From: CAIOYC01 sp965277345
Lineage (GTDB): Bacteria; Pseudomonadota; Alphaproteobacteria; Caulobacterales; Caulobacteraceae
DNA length: 64,000 bases
Assembly (NCBI GenBank): GCA_965277345.1
Contig: CBDICI010000004.1
Span: forward strand, 186,001 to 250,000
Reading direction: 5' to 3'
In this document: in pieces, positions 30,261 through 37,981 of the stretch
How positions within the stretch are numbered: position 1 is the stretch's first letter
How the letters are laid out: each line of letters starts with the position of its first letter
Made by a program: the position numbers and the translations under genes
Notes under the pieces: model-generated
Told to the model about the DNA's origin: nothing
Database searches by the model: none
What the model saw: only the letters and a program-made list of their open reading frames with translations

Positions 30261-31088
30261 CTACGCGAAGGCGATCCAGCGGCCGCCGGCGGCGCCGCAG
30301 ACCCAGACCAGGATCACCGCATAGCCCACCAGCTTGGCTAGCCAGCCCCCGGCTTCGCGCCGGCCGCGGCCGAGGTAGAGCTGGGTCAGGGCGCAGCCGG
30401 CGATCCAGCCGGTCATGATCCAGGCCAGCGCCACATTGGCCGGGTCGGAATGCACGAGGTCGTCCTTCTTGATGAAAACGTGCGTGGCCGCCCACATGGC
30501 GAACAGGATCGCCGCCACGCCGCCGGCATAGGTCCAGCGCAGGCGCCCCCGCGTGACGAACAGCACGATCAGCGCCGCGGCGGTGATGACGTGGAACAGG
30601 CCCGGCGTCACCAGGCCGCCGGTGAGGAAGACCCAGAGGCCGAGGGCGAAGACCAGCAGGCCGACGGCGGTCCAGGTCGCCGCCCCCCGGCTCACCGCCC
30701 CGTCCGCCAGGGCGATGGGGCGCATGGCGCCGTAGGTGAGGATAACGCCCGACAGCAGGGCCAGCATCTTCACCAGGAAGGCGGCGCTGTCGTACAGGCG
30801 CTCGGCATTGGCCATGCCGATCAGGACGCCGGTGACGACGATGCCGCCGACGCCGATATGCAGCCAGAGCTTCAGGTTGCGATAGACCTCCGACGGCTTC
30901 TCCTCGGTGAGGCCGACGCCGATCAGGCGCAGCCCCATCAGGATGGCCGAACCGCCGAGCGTGATCAGCGCCAGGATGTGCAGGATTTCCCAATAGGCGA
31001 AGGTCGGCTTGACGATATAGGCCGGCCAGACCTTGGACAGGCCGAGGACCCAGGGACGCAGATGGGGAAGCAGGATGGAGAACTTCAT
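30261..31088 (-). CDS. Multi-pass membrane protein of unknown function (DUF6644-like), distal gene
   Basis: A 275-residue inner-membrane protein with about eight hydrophobic spans, for example LHIGVGGIVVTGVLIGMA, MLALLSGVILTYGAM, WTAVGLLVFALGLWVFLTGG and WTYAGGVAAILFAMWAATHV. The first span (EILHILALITLGGSAILMG, then LRLIGV) is related to that of the preceding gene product (EGTHLITLMLFAGTIMMVD, then LRLLGV). The start overlaps the stop of that gene (ATGA), so the two are coupled and may form a complex. No catalytic or haem motif is firm, although conserved His residues in the spans (LHI, LWLHIGV, FHVI) would allow haem ligation. The DUF6644 assignment is from memory of the VDLRLLG pattern and is tentative. 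Confidence 0.6.
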   Translation of the reverse strand: MKFSILLPHLRPWVLGLSKVWPAYIVKPTFAYWEILHILALITLGGSAILMGLRLIGVGLTEEKPSEVYRNLKLWLHIGVGGIVVTGVLIGMANAERLYDSAAFLVKMLALLSGVILTYGAMRPIALADGAVSRGAATWTAVGLLVFALGLWVFLTGGLVTPGLFHVITAAALIVLFVTRGRLRWTYAGGVAAILFAMWAATHVFIKKDDLVHSDPANVALAWIMTGWIAGCALTQLYLGRGRREAGGWLAKLVGYAVILVWVCGAAGGRWIAFA

Positions 31089-31714
31089 TTCGGCGCCACC
31101 AGGGTGATCTTGCCGTCCAGCGACTGGGCGCCGTGTTCGGAGGTGGAGCAGGCCTCGACCGCGTTGATCCAGCTCGGCAGGGGTTTGCCGCAGTCGAAGA
31201 AGTTGTAGGCGATCAGCCGGCCCATGGCGATCACCAGGACCCAGGCGGTGAGCGAGACGACCGCCGAGACCTTGGCGCTGGCGGGGGGCGAGGGGGCGTT
31301 ATCCCAGGCGGCGATGTTGTTCTGTACCCGGTAATGGAACACGACGATATTGATCATGGCCGCCAGGATGAAGATCAGTTTCGCCCGAAACCAGATGTTA
31401 TGATAGTAAACCACCGGTTTGGCATAGAACAGCGCCAGTCCGGTGAGCACCATCAGCACGAAGCCGCCGACGGTGAGCGGGAGCACCCGGTCCGACACCA
31501 CCGAGACCGGCGTCCGGCGGAAGGCGACGCCGAGGAGGCGCAGGTCCACCATCATGATCGTGCCCGCGAACAGCATCAGGGTGATCAGGTGGGTGCCCTC
31601 CAGCAGGCCCCAGAAGTTGAGCGAGCCGAGCAGGGCCTGGCTCCAGGACTGGGCGTCGTCGCCCTTGCCCTTGCCGAGGCTGTTCTGCAGCCACATCAGA
31701 AAACTCAGAATCAT
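31085..31714 (-). CDS. Four-span membrane protein of unknown function (DUF6644-like), proximal gene
   Basis: A 209-residue inner-membrane protein with four clear spans: THLITLMLFAGTIMMVDLRL, PLTVGGFVLMVLTGLALFYA, AKLIFILAAMINIVVFHYRV and VSLTAWVLVIAMGRLIAY. The N-terminus faces a short amphipathic stretch (FLMWLQNSLGKGKG). A periplasmic or cytoplasmic C-terminal tail carries two Cys residues (DCGKPLP, EACSTSEHG). It is the first gene of a two-gene unit with its relative at 30261. The HWEG protein gene upstream on the same strand ends in 94 nt of non-coding sequence before this start, so a shared transcript is possible. Similar pairs occur beside DUF6152 genes, which fits here (34177). Confidence 0.6.
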   Translation of the reverse strand: MILSFLMWLQNSLGKGKGDDAQSWSQALLGSLNFWGLLEGTHLITLMLFAGTIMMVDLRLLGVAFRRTPVSVVSDRVLPLTVGGFVLMVLTGLALFYAKPVVYYHNIWFRAKLIFILAAMINIVVFHYRVQNNIAAWDNAPSPPASAKVSAVVSLTAWVLVIAMGRLIAYNFFDCGKPLPSWINAVEACSTSEHGAQSLDGKITLVAPK

Positions 31715-31808
31715 TCGCTCCCCCGCTGACGCCCTACTCTATCCCAGGCGCGGCGCTGTAACGCTGTTGGATTACGGTTCGGATGGTCCGGTAACCTCGG
31801 GCCGCGGC

Positions 31809-32951
31809 TCAGCGCTCGCCCTCGCCGCCGTTCAGCACCGCGGCGGGCGGGCCCTTGGCGTTCGGGTCGGCCACCGGCTCGTCATAGGGCAGGCCCTGCT
31901 TCTCCTTGGCGCGCGCGCCGGCCAGGATGTGGGGCAGCGCGTAATTGCCCTCATGGCAGGCGTATTCGTAGACCGGCCACTTGGTGGCGTTGAAGGTCAA
32001 CTCCCCCTTGAACGGCGCCTTGTAGGTCTTGGGGTCGTCCACGGTGAACTGATAGAGGATCCTGTCCGGCGAGACGCGGGTCAGCCGCTCCACCACGTGG
32101 AAATCCTCCGAGCCCATGCCGTACATGGCCTGCTCGCGGCGGATGTTGGTGGTGTCGATCACCAGGGTCCTGCCCTCCCAATGCCCCACCGAGTCGCCCA
32201 TCCAGGTGCGGAGCGTGGAGGGCTTGTGCTCGGCGTTCAGGCGGATCACGCGGGTGTCGTGGACCATCTCCACCAGGATGGCGACCGAGTCCGGCGTCTG
32301 CACGATCTCGTAATTGTTGTTGTAGAGCAGCGGCAGCATGGGCGGCCCGGCGCTCGACCCGAAGGAGGTGATGCAGCGCTCGCCCAGCGACCTGGACTCG
32401 GGGTTGTCATAGGCGTGGGCGGCGGCGGCGGAGCCCGGGCGGCGGGCGAACCGTTCCATGGCGCGCTTCTGCCCCTCCGGCGTCATGGCCGGCAGTTGGC
32501 CGTTTGCCGGTTCGACGATGATGGAGGTGCGGGGCTGGCCGTCGATGCGCACCAGCATGTTGCCGGGATCGACCCAGAAGGAGTTGTAGCCGCAGTCCAC
32601 TCCCTTGAAGCCGCGGCCGCAGTCCACCGGCAGGTCCTTGATGGTCAGCTTGGGATCGGTGGGCTTCAGCCCGTCCTTGTTCAGGGCGTCGTTGGTCTTT
32701 TCGATCCGGGCCGCCTCGTCCGGCGTCAGGGTCAGGCGGTCCTTATACTGCGCCTCGCGGGTGAAGGGGGTCAGCGTGGCGTTCGACCAGGTGCCCTGCA
32801 GGTCGGGCTGGCCGAAGCTCGTGGTCGGCGCCGTCCAGGCCGGGGCGGCCATCGCCGTCGAGCCCCACGCCAGAGCGACCGCCATCGCCCCGGCGAGAAC
32901 CGCGGTTTTTGTCGGGAGCGACGATTTGTGCTTTGCTGTGGCCGTCGGCAT
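31809..32951 (-). CDS. Secreted HWEG-motif protein of unknown function, copy 1
   Basis: A 380-residue exported protein. The signal peptide (about 18-42, KTAVLAGAMAVALAWGSTAM) is preceded by a Lys-rich n-region. The mature part begins with PDLQGTWSNATLTPF, as in many DLxGxW proteins. It has a Cys pair (PVDCGRGFKGVDCGYNSFW) and the hallmark WMGDSVGHWEGRTLVID (about 259-275), followed by RLTRVSPDRILYQFTVDDP. The same hallmark occurs in the divergent gene at 33240 (WMGQSVAHWEGDTLVVK). No enzymatic function is known to me for this family. The ATG at 32951 gives a clean signal peptide; upstream starts do not. Its neighbours (paralogue, DUF6152, MFS, PQQ enzyme) suggest a catabolic cluster. Confidence 0.7.
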   Translation of the reverse strand: MPTATAKHKSSLPTKTAVLAGAMAVALAWGSTAMAAPAWTAPTTSFGQPDLQGTWSNATLTPFTREAQYKDRLTLTPDEAARIEKTNDALNKDGLKPTDPKLTIKDLPVDCGRGFKGVDCGYNSFWVDPGNMLVRIDGQPRTSIIVEPANGQLPAMTPEGQKRAMERFARRPGSAAAAHAYDNPESRSLGERCITSFGSSAGPPMLPLLYNNNYEIVQTPDSVAILVEMVHDTRVIRLNAEHKPSTLRTWMGDSVGHWEGRTLVIDTTNIRREQAMYGMGSEDFHVVERLTRVSPDRILYQFTVDDPKTYKAPFKGELTFNATKWPVYEYACHEGNYALPHILAGARAKEKQGLPYDEPVADPNAKGPPAAVLNGGEGER

Positions 32952-33239
32952 GAGTCTCAGCCCATTTTGCGAATTCGGTACGCCGTGATTTCCGCAAGGC
33001 CGCGGAGCGTTCCAGCGCCAGGATCGCCGCAGGCTGGGCGTGGATCGCGCTTTCGTCAATATAGTATTTCGGACGGATGGTCGGGGGTCGTGAAAATTGG
33101 TCGCAGGCTTGGGTTTCCGCGCGGGATTTGAAACTGTGGTGTGTTGACATGGGCGTCAATCCGGGGACATTGCGCCCCAAGCCCCACGCTCAGTGAGGCG
33201 TCTTCAAGAAGCTGGCTGTATCGACGGGTCGGGGAACAC
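32952..33239. promoter_or_regulatory. Divergent control region between the two HWEG genes
   Basis: A gap of 288 nt without a supportable gene. It holds an AT-rich patch TCAATATAGTATTTC (33056-33070) and, on the plus strand, TTGACA (33144-33149) 17 nt before ACATTG (33167-33172). The TTGACA is the left half of the inverted repeat TTGACATGGGCGTCAA (33144-33159), which could be an operator on the plus-strand promoter. The promoter call is tentative. Confidence 0.35.
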
Positions 33240-34118
33240 ATGGGCAGATCATTCGCATTGGTTTTGGTGTGCGCGGTGAGCATCGCCGCGCTCGCCGGTC
33301 CCGGCCTGGCCACGGCCCGGCCGGTCCACCGTTCGGAAGCCGCCTCGATCTATCGCGCGCCGCGCGGCCCGGACCGGGTGCATCCGGATCTGAACGGGGT
33401 GTGGCAGGTGCTGACCCCCGCCAACTGGAACCTCGAGGCGGGCGCCGCCCAGCCGGCCTTCGCCATGCGTCCGGGTCCCGCCGGCCCGGTCCCGGCCAAG
33501 TCCGTGCTGGCGCTGGGCGCCATCGGCTCGATCCCGCCCACGCCCGGGGTGGTGGTCGGCGGCGTCATTCCCTACACGCCCGAGGCGCTGAAGACCCGCA
33601 ACGACAACAAGGCTCACGCCATCGAGCGCGATCCGGAGGTGAAGTGCTACCTGCCCGGCGTGCCGCGCGCCACCTACATGCCCTACCCGTTCCGCATCTT
33701 CCAATCCGACAAATCGATGCTGATCGACTACGAATACGACGGCGCGGCGCGCAACATCCTGTTCAAGGACCCCGGCCCCGCGCCGGTGGACGCCTGGATG
33801 GGCCAGTCGGTGGCGCACTGGGAGGGCGACACGCTGGTGGTCAAGGTCACCGGCCTCCTGGACCAGAGCTGGCTCGACCGTTCCGGCAACTTCCATACCG
33901 ACCAGATGTCGGTGGTGGAGCGCTATACCCCCACCAGCCCCTTCACCATGCATTACGAGGCCGAGATCACCGATCCCGGGGCCTACACCCGGCCATGGAA
34001 GATGGAGATGACCCTCTACAAGTCGGCCGGTCCCGACGTGCAGCTCGGCCAGTTCAAGTGCGTCGAGTTCGTGGAAGAGCTGATGTATGGCGACCTGCGC
34101 CGCGAGCCGCTTAAATAA
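33240..34118 (+). CDS. Secreted HWEG-motif protein of unknown function, copy 2
   Basis: A 292-residue exported protein. The signal peptide is about 1-27 (FALVLVCAVSIAALAGPGLA). The mature sequence has HPDLNGVWQVLTPANWNLE, a Cys region KCYLPGVPRATYMPYPF, the hallmark WMGQSVAHWEGDTLVVK, then HTDQMSVVERYTPTSPFTMH and LGQFKCVEFVEELMYGD. It is a diverged, shorter relative of the protein encoded divergently at 31809-32951. The DUF6152 gene follows 58 nt later on the same strand, and this pairing recurs in Sphingomonadales and Caulobacterales. The mode of action is unknown. The beta-rich repeats and lack of catalytic motif suggest binding rather than catalysis. Confidence 0.72.
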   Translation: MGRSFALVLVCAVSIAALAGPGLATARPVHRSEAASIYRAPRGPDRVHPDLNGVWQVLTPANWNLEAGAAQPAFAMRPGPAGPVPAKSVLALGAIGSIPPTPGVVVGGVIPYTPEALKTRNDNKAHAIERDPEVKCYLPGVPRATYMPYPFRIFQSDKSMLIDYEYDGAARNILFKDPGPAPVDAWMGQSVAHWEGDTLVVKVTGLLDQSWLDRSGNFHTDQMSVVERYTPTSPFTMHYEAEITDPGAYTRPWKMEMTLYKSAGPDVQLGQFKCVEFVEELMYGDLRREPLK

Positions 34119-34176
34119 AGCCACACCGTTCATTCAAATTGCCGTTCCGCCCGTTCGCTCCACCCGGAGGATTCCC

Positions 34177-34617
34177 ATGAAGCTGACCAAGACCCTCACC
34201 CACGCCTCGGCCGCCGTCGCCCTGGCCGCCGCCGGCTTCGCCGGGCAGGCGCTGGCCCACCATGCCTTCGCCGCCGAGTTCGACGCCACCGCGCCGGTCC
34301 TCCTACGCGGCAAGGTGACCCGGGTGGAGTGGATCAACCCCCACGCCTGGGTCCATCTCACCGACGACAAATCCAGCAAGGCCTGGATGGTCGAAGGCGG
34401 CACGCCCAACACCCTGCTGCGCTCGGGCATCACCCGCGATTCGCTGAAGGTCGGCACCGAGATCATCGTGCGCGGCTACCAGTCCAAGGACCGGCTGTGC
34501 ACGCCGGAATGCCGGGCCAACGGCCGGGACGTGACCCTGGCCAACGGCCAGAAGGTGTTCATGGGATCTTCCGGCACCGGGGCGCCCAAGGACGGCTCGG
34601 ACCCCACCGACAAATAA
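34177..34617 (+). CDS. DUF6152 family exported protein
   Basis: A 146-residue secreted protein. Signal peptide is about 1-28 (ASAAVALAAAGFAGQALA). The family signature HHAFAAEFDATAPVLLRGKV follows cleavage, then RVEWINPHAWVHLTDD and VRGYQSKDRLCTPECRANGR with a Cys pair. The fold is probably a small OB-like beta barrel. CGGAGG lies 7 nt before the ATG. Function is unknown. It is linked to the HWEG gene just upstream, and probably to the downstream MFS and PQQ dehydrogenase genes. Confidence 0.82.
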   Translation: MKLTKTLTHASAAVALAAAGFAGQALAHHAFAAEFDATAPVLLRGKVTRVEWINPHAWVHLTDDKSSKAWMVEGGTPNTLLRSGITRDSLKVGTEIIVRGYQSKDRLCTPECRANGRDVTLANGQKVFMGSSGTGAPKDGSDPTDK

Positions 34618-34689
34618 GGCCGCCCCCGGCCCGGATCGCCGGTCAGCGGCGGCCGGTCTCTATCGTTAGTGGCGGCCTTGGGAGGGGAC

Positions 34690-36018
34690 GTGAGCAGCAT
34701 CGGGCTTGAGGCCACAGCGCAGGCGGACGCCACGGGCAAGCCCAGCGCCTACCGCTACTACGTCCTTTTCGCCCTGCTCGTGGTCTACACGCTGAACTTC
34801 CTCGACCGGCAGTTCCTGTCGGTGCTGGCCGAGCCGGTGAAGACGTCGCTGCATCTTTCGGATACGCAGATGGGCGCGCTTACGGGACCGGTCTTCGCCC
34901 TGTTCTACACCGTCATCGGCATACCCGTCGGGATGCTGGCCGACCGCTTCAACCGGGTGCGGATCGTCAGCGTCGCCAGCGCCCTGTGGAGCCTGTTCAC
35001 CGCTGCCTGCGGCTTCGCCACCAGCTTCCTCACCCTGGCTATTCCGCGCATGGGCGTCGGCATAGGCGAGGCGGGCGGCGCGCCGCCCTCCTATTCCATC
35101 GTGTCGGACTATTTCCCGCCGCGGCAGCGCGGGACGGCGCTGGCTGTGTTCTCTCTCGGCGTGCCGCTCGGCAGCATGTTCGGCGCCATGAGCGGCGGGT
35201 TCATCGCCGCCCACTTCGGCTGGCAGGCGGCGTTCAAGGCCCTGGGCGTGGTCGGCCTGCTGATCTCGCCGATCTTCTTCTTCACCGTGAAGGAGCCCAA
35301 GCGTGGCCATTACGACACCGTGGCCATCGACGGCGAGCCGCCCATCGGCCCCGTCAACCCGTTCAGCGCCATCGTGGTCTTCCTCACCCGCCCGATGCTG
35401 TGGCTGACCGCCGTCTCCGCCGGCCTCAGCGCCTTTGTCGGCTACGGGATGCTGAACTGGATCCCGGCCCTCCTGATCCGCGACAAGGGCATGACCTTGT
35501 CGGAGATCGGCCTCTACTACGCCCTGAGTTCGGGGCTCACCATGGCGCTCGGCACCTGGGCGTCGGGCTATATTGTCGACAAGCTCGGGCCAAAGTATCC
35601 GCGCGCCTACGCCATGGTGCCGGGGGTGTCGATCCTGCTCAGCCTGCCCTTCCTGTTCATGGCCGTCCACGCGCCAAGCTGGCCGATGGCGCTGCTCTGG
35701 CTGGTGGGGCCGTCGATCCTGAACATCACCTATCTGGCCCCCGCCCTGGCGGTGATCCAGAACGCCGTGCCGGGGTATCAGCGGGTGACCGCGGGCGCCC
35801 TCCTGCTGTTCCTGCTGAACCTGATCGGGCTCGGCGGTGGACCGCTGTTCGTCGGCTTCATGAGCGACCACTTCAAGCCGCAGTACGGCGCGGCCAAGGC
35901 GCTGGAGATGGGTCTTCTGAGCCTCGCCCCGTTCTTCGTCCTGGCCTTCCTGGTGCAGATGCTGGCCGGGCACTTCATCGCCAGGAGCGCCAAGGCGGCC
36001 AAGGCCGTCGCGCCATGA
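34690..36018 (+). CDS. MFS transporter (spinster/anion-cation symporter-like)
   Basis: A 442-residue, 12-span carrier. The first span is YYVLFALLVVYTLNFLDRQF, with the NxxDR motif common to spinster-type MFS proteins. The A-motif is IPVGMLADRFNRVRIVS and the fourth-span motif is RMGVGIGEAGGAPPSYSIVS. The second half begins around TAVSAGLSAFVGYGMLNWIP. The GTG at 34690, directly after GGGAGGGGAC, is chosen; another GTG lies 21 nt upstream. It is followed 19 nt later by the cytochrome c/PQQ dehydrogenase gene, so the two are very likely co-transcribed and the carrier may import the dehydrogenase's product (an organic acid or aldehyde derivative). Confidence 0.87.
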   Translation: MSSIGLEATAQADATGKPSAYRYYVLFALLVVYTLNFLDRQFLSVLAEPVKTSLHLSDTQMGALTGPVFALFYTVIGIPVGMLADRFNRVRIVSVASALWSLFTAACGFATSFLTLAIPRMGVGIGEAGGAPPSYSIVSDYFPPRQRGTALAVFSLGVPLGSMFGAMSGGFIAAHFGWQAAFKALGVVGLLISPIFFFTVKEPKRGHYDTVAIDGEPPIGPVNPFSAIVVFLTRPMLWLTAVSAGLSAFVGYGMLNWIPALLIRDKGMTLSEIGLYYALSSGLTMALGTWASGYIVDKLGPKYPRAYAMVPGVSILLSLPFLFMAVHAPSWPMALLWLVGPSILNITYLAPALAVIQNAVPGYQRVTAGALLLFLLNLIGLGGGPLFVGFMSDHFKPQYGAAKALEMGLLSLAPFFVLAFLVQMLAGHFIARSAKAAKAVAP

Positions 36019-36037
36019 AACCCGCGGGAGCCGCCCG

Positions 36038-37981
36038 TTGATCAGGGCCTGGGCCATATCCCTCTGCCTCGCCGCCGGAGCCCTGTCCGGCCCGGCCGTG
36101 GCGCAGACCCCCGCCGCGCCATCCGGCGAACAGGTGTTCCAGGCCCGCTGCAAGATGTGCCACGAGCCGGCGATAGAACGCGCGCCGGGCCGCGCCGAAC
36201 TGGCCACCCGCAACCGCGCCGACGTGGTCGCGGCGCTGACCTCCGGGGTGATGAAGCCGATGGCGGCGGGATTGTCGCCCGCCGAGATCGAGGCCGTAGC
36301 CGCCTATGTGACCGCCCCCACCGCGCCGCAGGCCTCCACCACCGGCGCGAACAAGGGCGGGCGACCCACGCCGCCGCCGGCTATCGCCGACAAGATGTGC
36401 GCCGCGAACGGCCCGATCGCCCCCGCCCCGGGCGACTGGTCGGACGTGGGGCTGGATAACGCCGCCCGCTTCCAGCGCCGGCCGGGCTTCACCGCCGCCG
36501 AGGCGCCGCGCCTGACCCTCAAATGGGCCTACACCATGGCGGGCGGCGGGCAGGCCACGGTGGTGGGCGACTGGCTGTTCATCGCCAACCGCTCGGGCAA
36601 GTTCTATGCGCTGGACGCCAAAACCGGCTGCGCCCACTGGGTCCGGGAGCGGGTCCCCTCGCGTACCACGCCCCTGGTGATCCGCCTCGCCCGCGCGCCG
36701 AGCGGCTGGGCCACGATCCTCGGCATGGGCGCGCGCACCGTGCGGGCCTTCGACGCCCAGACCGGCCAGGACCTGTGGACCTCCGCCGCCCTCGACCCCA
36801 ACCCCGTGGCCGGGATCACCGGCACGCCCGTGGTGGCGGGCGAGCGCCTGATCGTGCCGCTGACGTCGGGTGAAGAAGGCGCGGCGATCCAGAAGACCTA
36901 TCCCTGCTGCAGCTTCCGCGGTTCGGTGGCGGCGCTCGATCTGGCCACCGGCAAGACCCTGTGGCGGACATCGATGATCACCGAGCCCCTGCGCCAGACG
37001 CACCGGAACGAGGCGGGCGTGATGATGCAGGGCCCGGCCGGCGCGGCGATCTGGTCCGCCCCCACCGTCGATCTGAAGCGCGGCCTCGTCTATGTGGCCA
37101 CCGGCGATAGCTATACGGACGTGGACACCCAGGGCGACGACGCCATCGTGGCCGTGGACCTCGACACCGGCAAGATACGCTGGTCGAGCCAGATGACCGC
37201 GGGCGACAACTACGTCATGGCCTGCGAAGCCATGTTCAAAGGTCCCAACTGCCCCAATCCGCGTGGGCCGGACTACGACTTCGGCGCCTCGCCGATCCTG
37301 ATGAAGGCGAAGGGCGGCCGGGAGGTCTTGCTGGCCGGGCAGAAGTCGGGCGCGGCCTACGGCCTCGATCCCGCCACCGGCAGGCGGCTGTGGAAGACCC
37401 AACTCGGCGTCGGCTCGGCGCTGGGCGGGATCGAGTGGGGCATGGCGGCGGATGATGCGCGCCTCTACGTGCCGGTGGCCGACGCCATCGGCCTGTTCGA
37501 CGAGGCGCGCGCGGGGCTCGGCCTGGCCCCGCTCGGCCCGCCCGGTCCGGTGGGCGAGGCGGGGCTCTATGCGCTGGACCCCGCCAGCGGCAAGGTGCTG
37601 TGGCGCGCCCCCGCGCCCAAGGCGGCCTGCGCCTATGCCGGCGATCACAGCCAGGACTATGGCGGCGGCGGCTGCATCCGCGCCCAGTCGGCGCCGGCCA
37701 GCGTGATGCCGGGCTTGGTGTTCTCCGGCACGCTGGACGGCTGGCTACGCGCCTATGACAGCCGGACCGGACGCATCGTCTGGGCCTATTCCACCACGGC
37801 CCAGCCCTATGACACGGTCAATGGGGTAAAGGGGCAGCCCGGCGGCGGCATCGACGGCATGGGCGGCGGCCCGGTGATCGCGCACGGCATGGTCTATGTG
37901 ATGAGCGGCTACAACGGCGCCTCGCGCACCGGCGGCAATGGGAACAACGTCCTGCTGGCCTTTTCCGTGGACGGACGTTAG
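36038..37981 (+). CDS. Secreted cytochrome c/PQQ beta-propeller dehydrogenase (polyvinyl-alcohol-dehydrogenase-like), copy 2
   Basis: A 647-residue periplasmic quinohaemoprotein, paralogue of the one at 12836. Signal peptide is 1-23 (AWAISLCLAAGALSGPAVAQ). The cytochrome c module has CKMCH (38-42) and GVMKPMAAGLSP. The propeller has YALDAKTGCAHWV, ALDLATGKTLWRT, AVDLDTGKIRW and AYDSRTGRIVWAY, plus the vicinal Cys290-Cys291 pair. GPDYDFGASPILM is shared word for word with copy 1. The start is TTG with GGGAG 7 nt upstream, which yields a good signal peptide. It overlaps the convergent tandem-TetR gene by 4 nt. The neighbour genes differ from those of copy 1, which suggests a distinct alcohol substrate. 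PQQ must be made elsewhere, since no pqq gene is present. Confidence 0.86.
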   Translation: MIRAWAISLCLAAGALSGPAVAQTPAAPSGEQVFQARCKMCHEPAIERAPGRAELATRNRADVVAALTSGVMKPMAAGLSPAEIEAVAAYVTAPTAPQASTTGANKGGRPTPPPAIADKMCAANGPIAPAPGDWSDVGLDNAARFQRRPGFTAAEAPRLTLKWAYTMAGGGQATVVGDWLFIANRSGKFYALDAKTGCAHWVRERVPSRTTPLVIRLARAPSGWATILGMGARTVRAFDAQTGQDLWTSAALDPNPVAGITGTPVVAGERLIVPLTSGEEGAAIQKTYPCCSFRGSVAALDLATGKTLWRTSMITEPLRQTHRNEAGVMMQGPAGAAIWSAPTVDLKRGLVYVATGDSYTDVDTQGDDAIVAVDLDTGKIRWSSQMTAGDNYVMACEAMFKGPNCPNPRGPDYDFGASPILMKAKGGREVLLAGQKSGAAYGLDPATGRRLWKTQLGVGSALGGIEWGMAADDARLYVPVADAIGLFDEARAGLGLAPLGPPGPVGEAGLYALDPASGKVLWRAPAPKAACAYAGDHSQDYGGGGCIRAQSAPASVMPGLVFSGTLDGWLRAYDSRTGRIVWAYSTTAQPYDTVNGVKGQPGGGIDGMGGGPVIAHGMVYVMSGYNGASRTGGNGNNVLLAFSVDGR

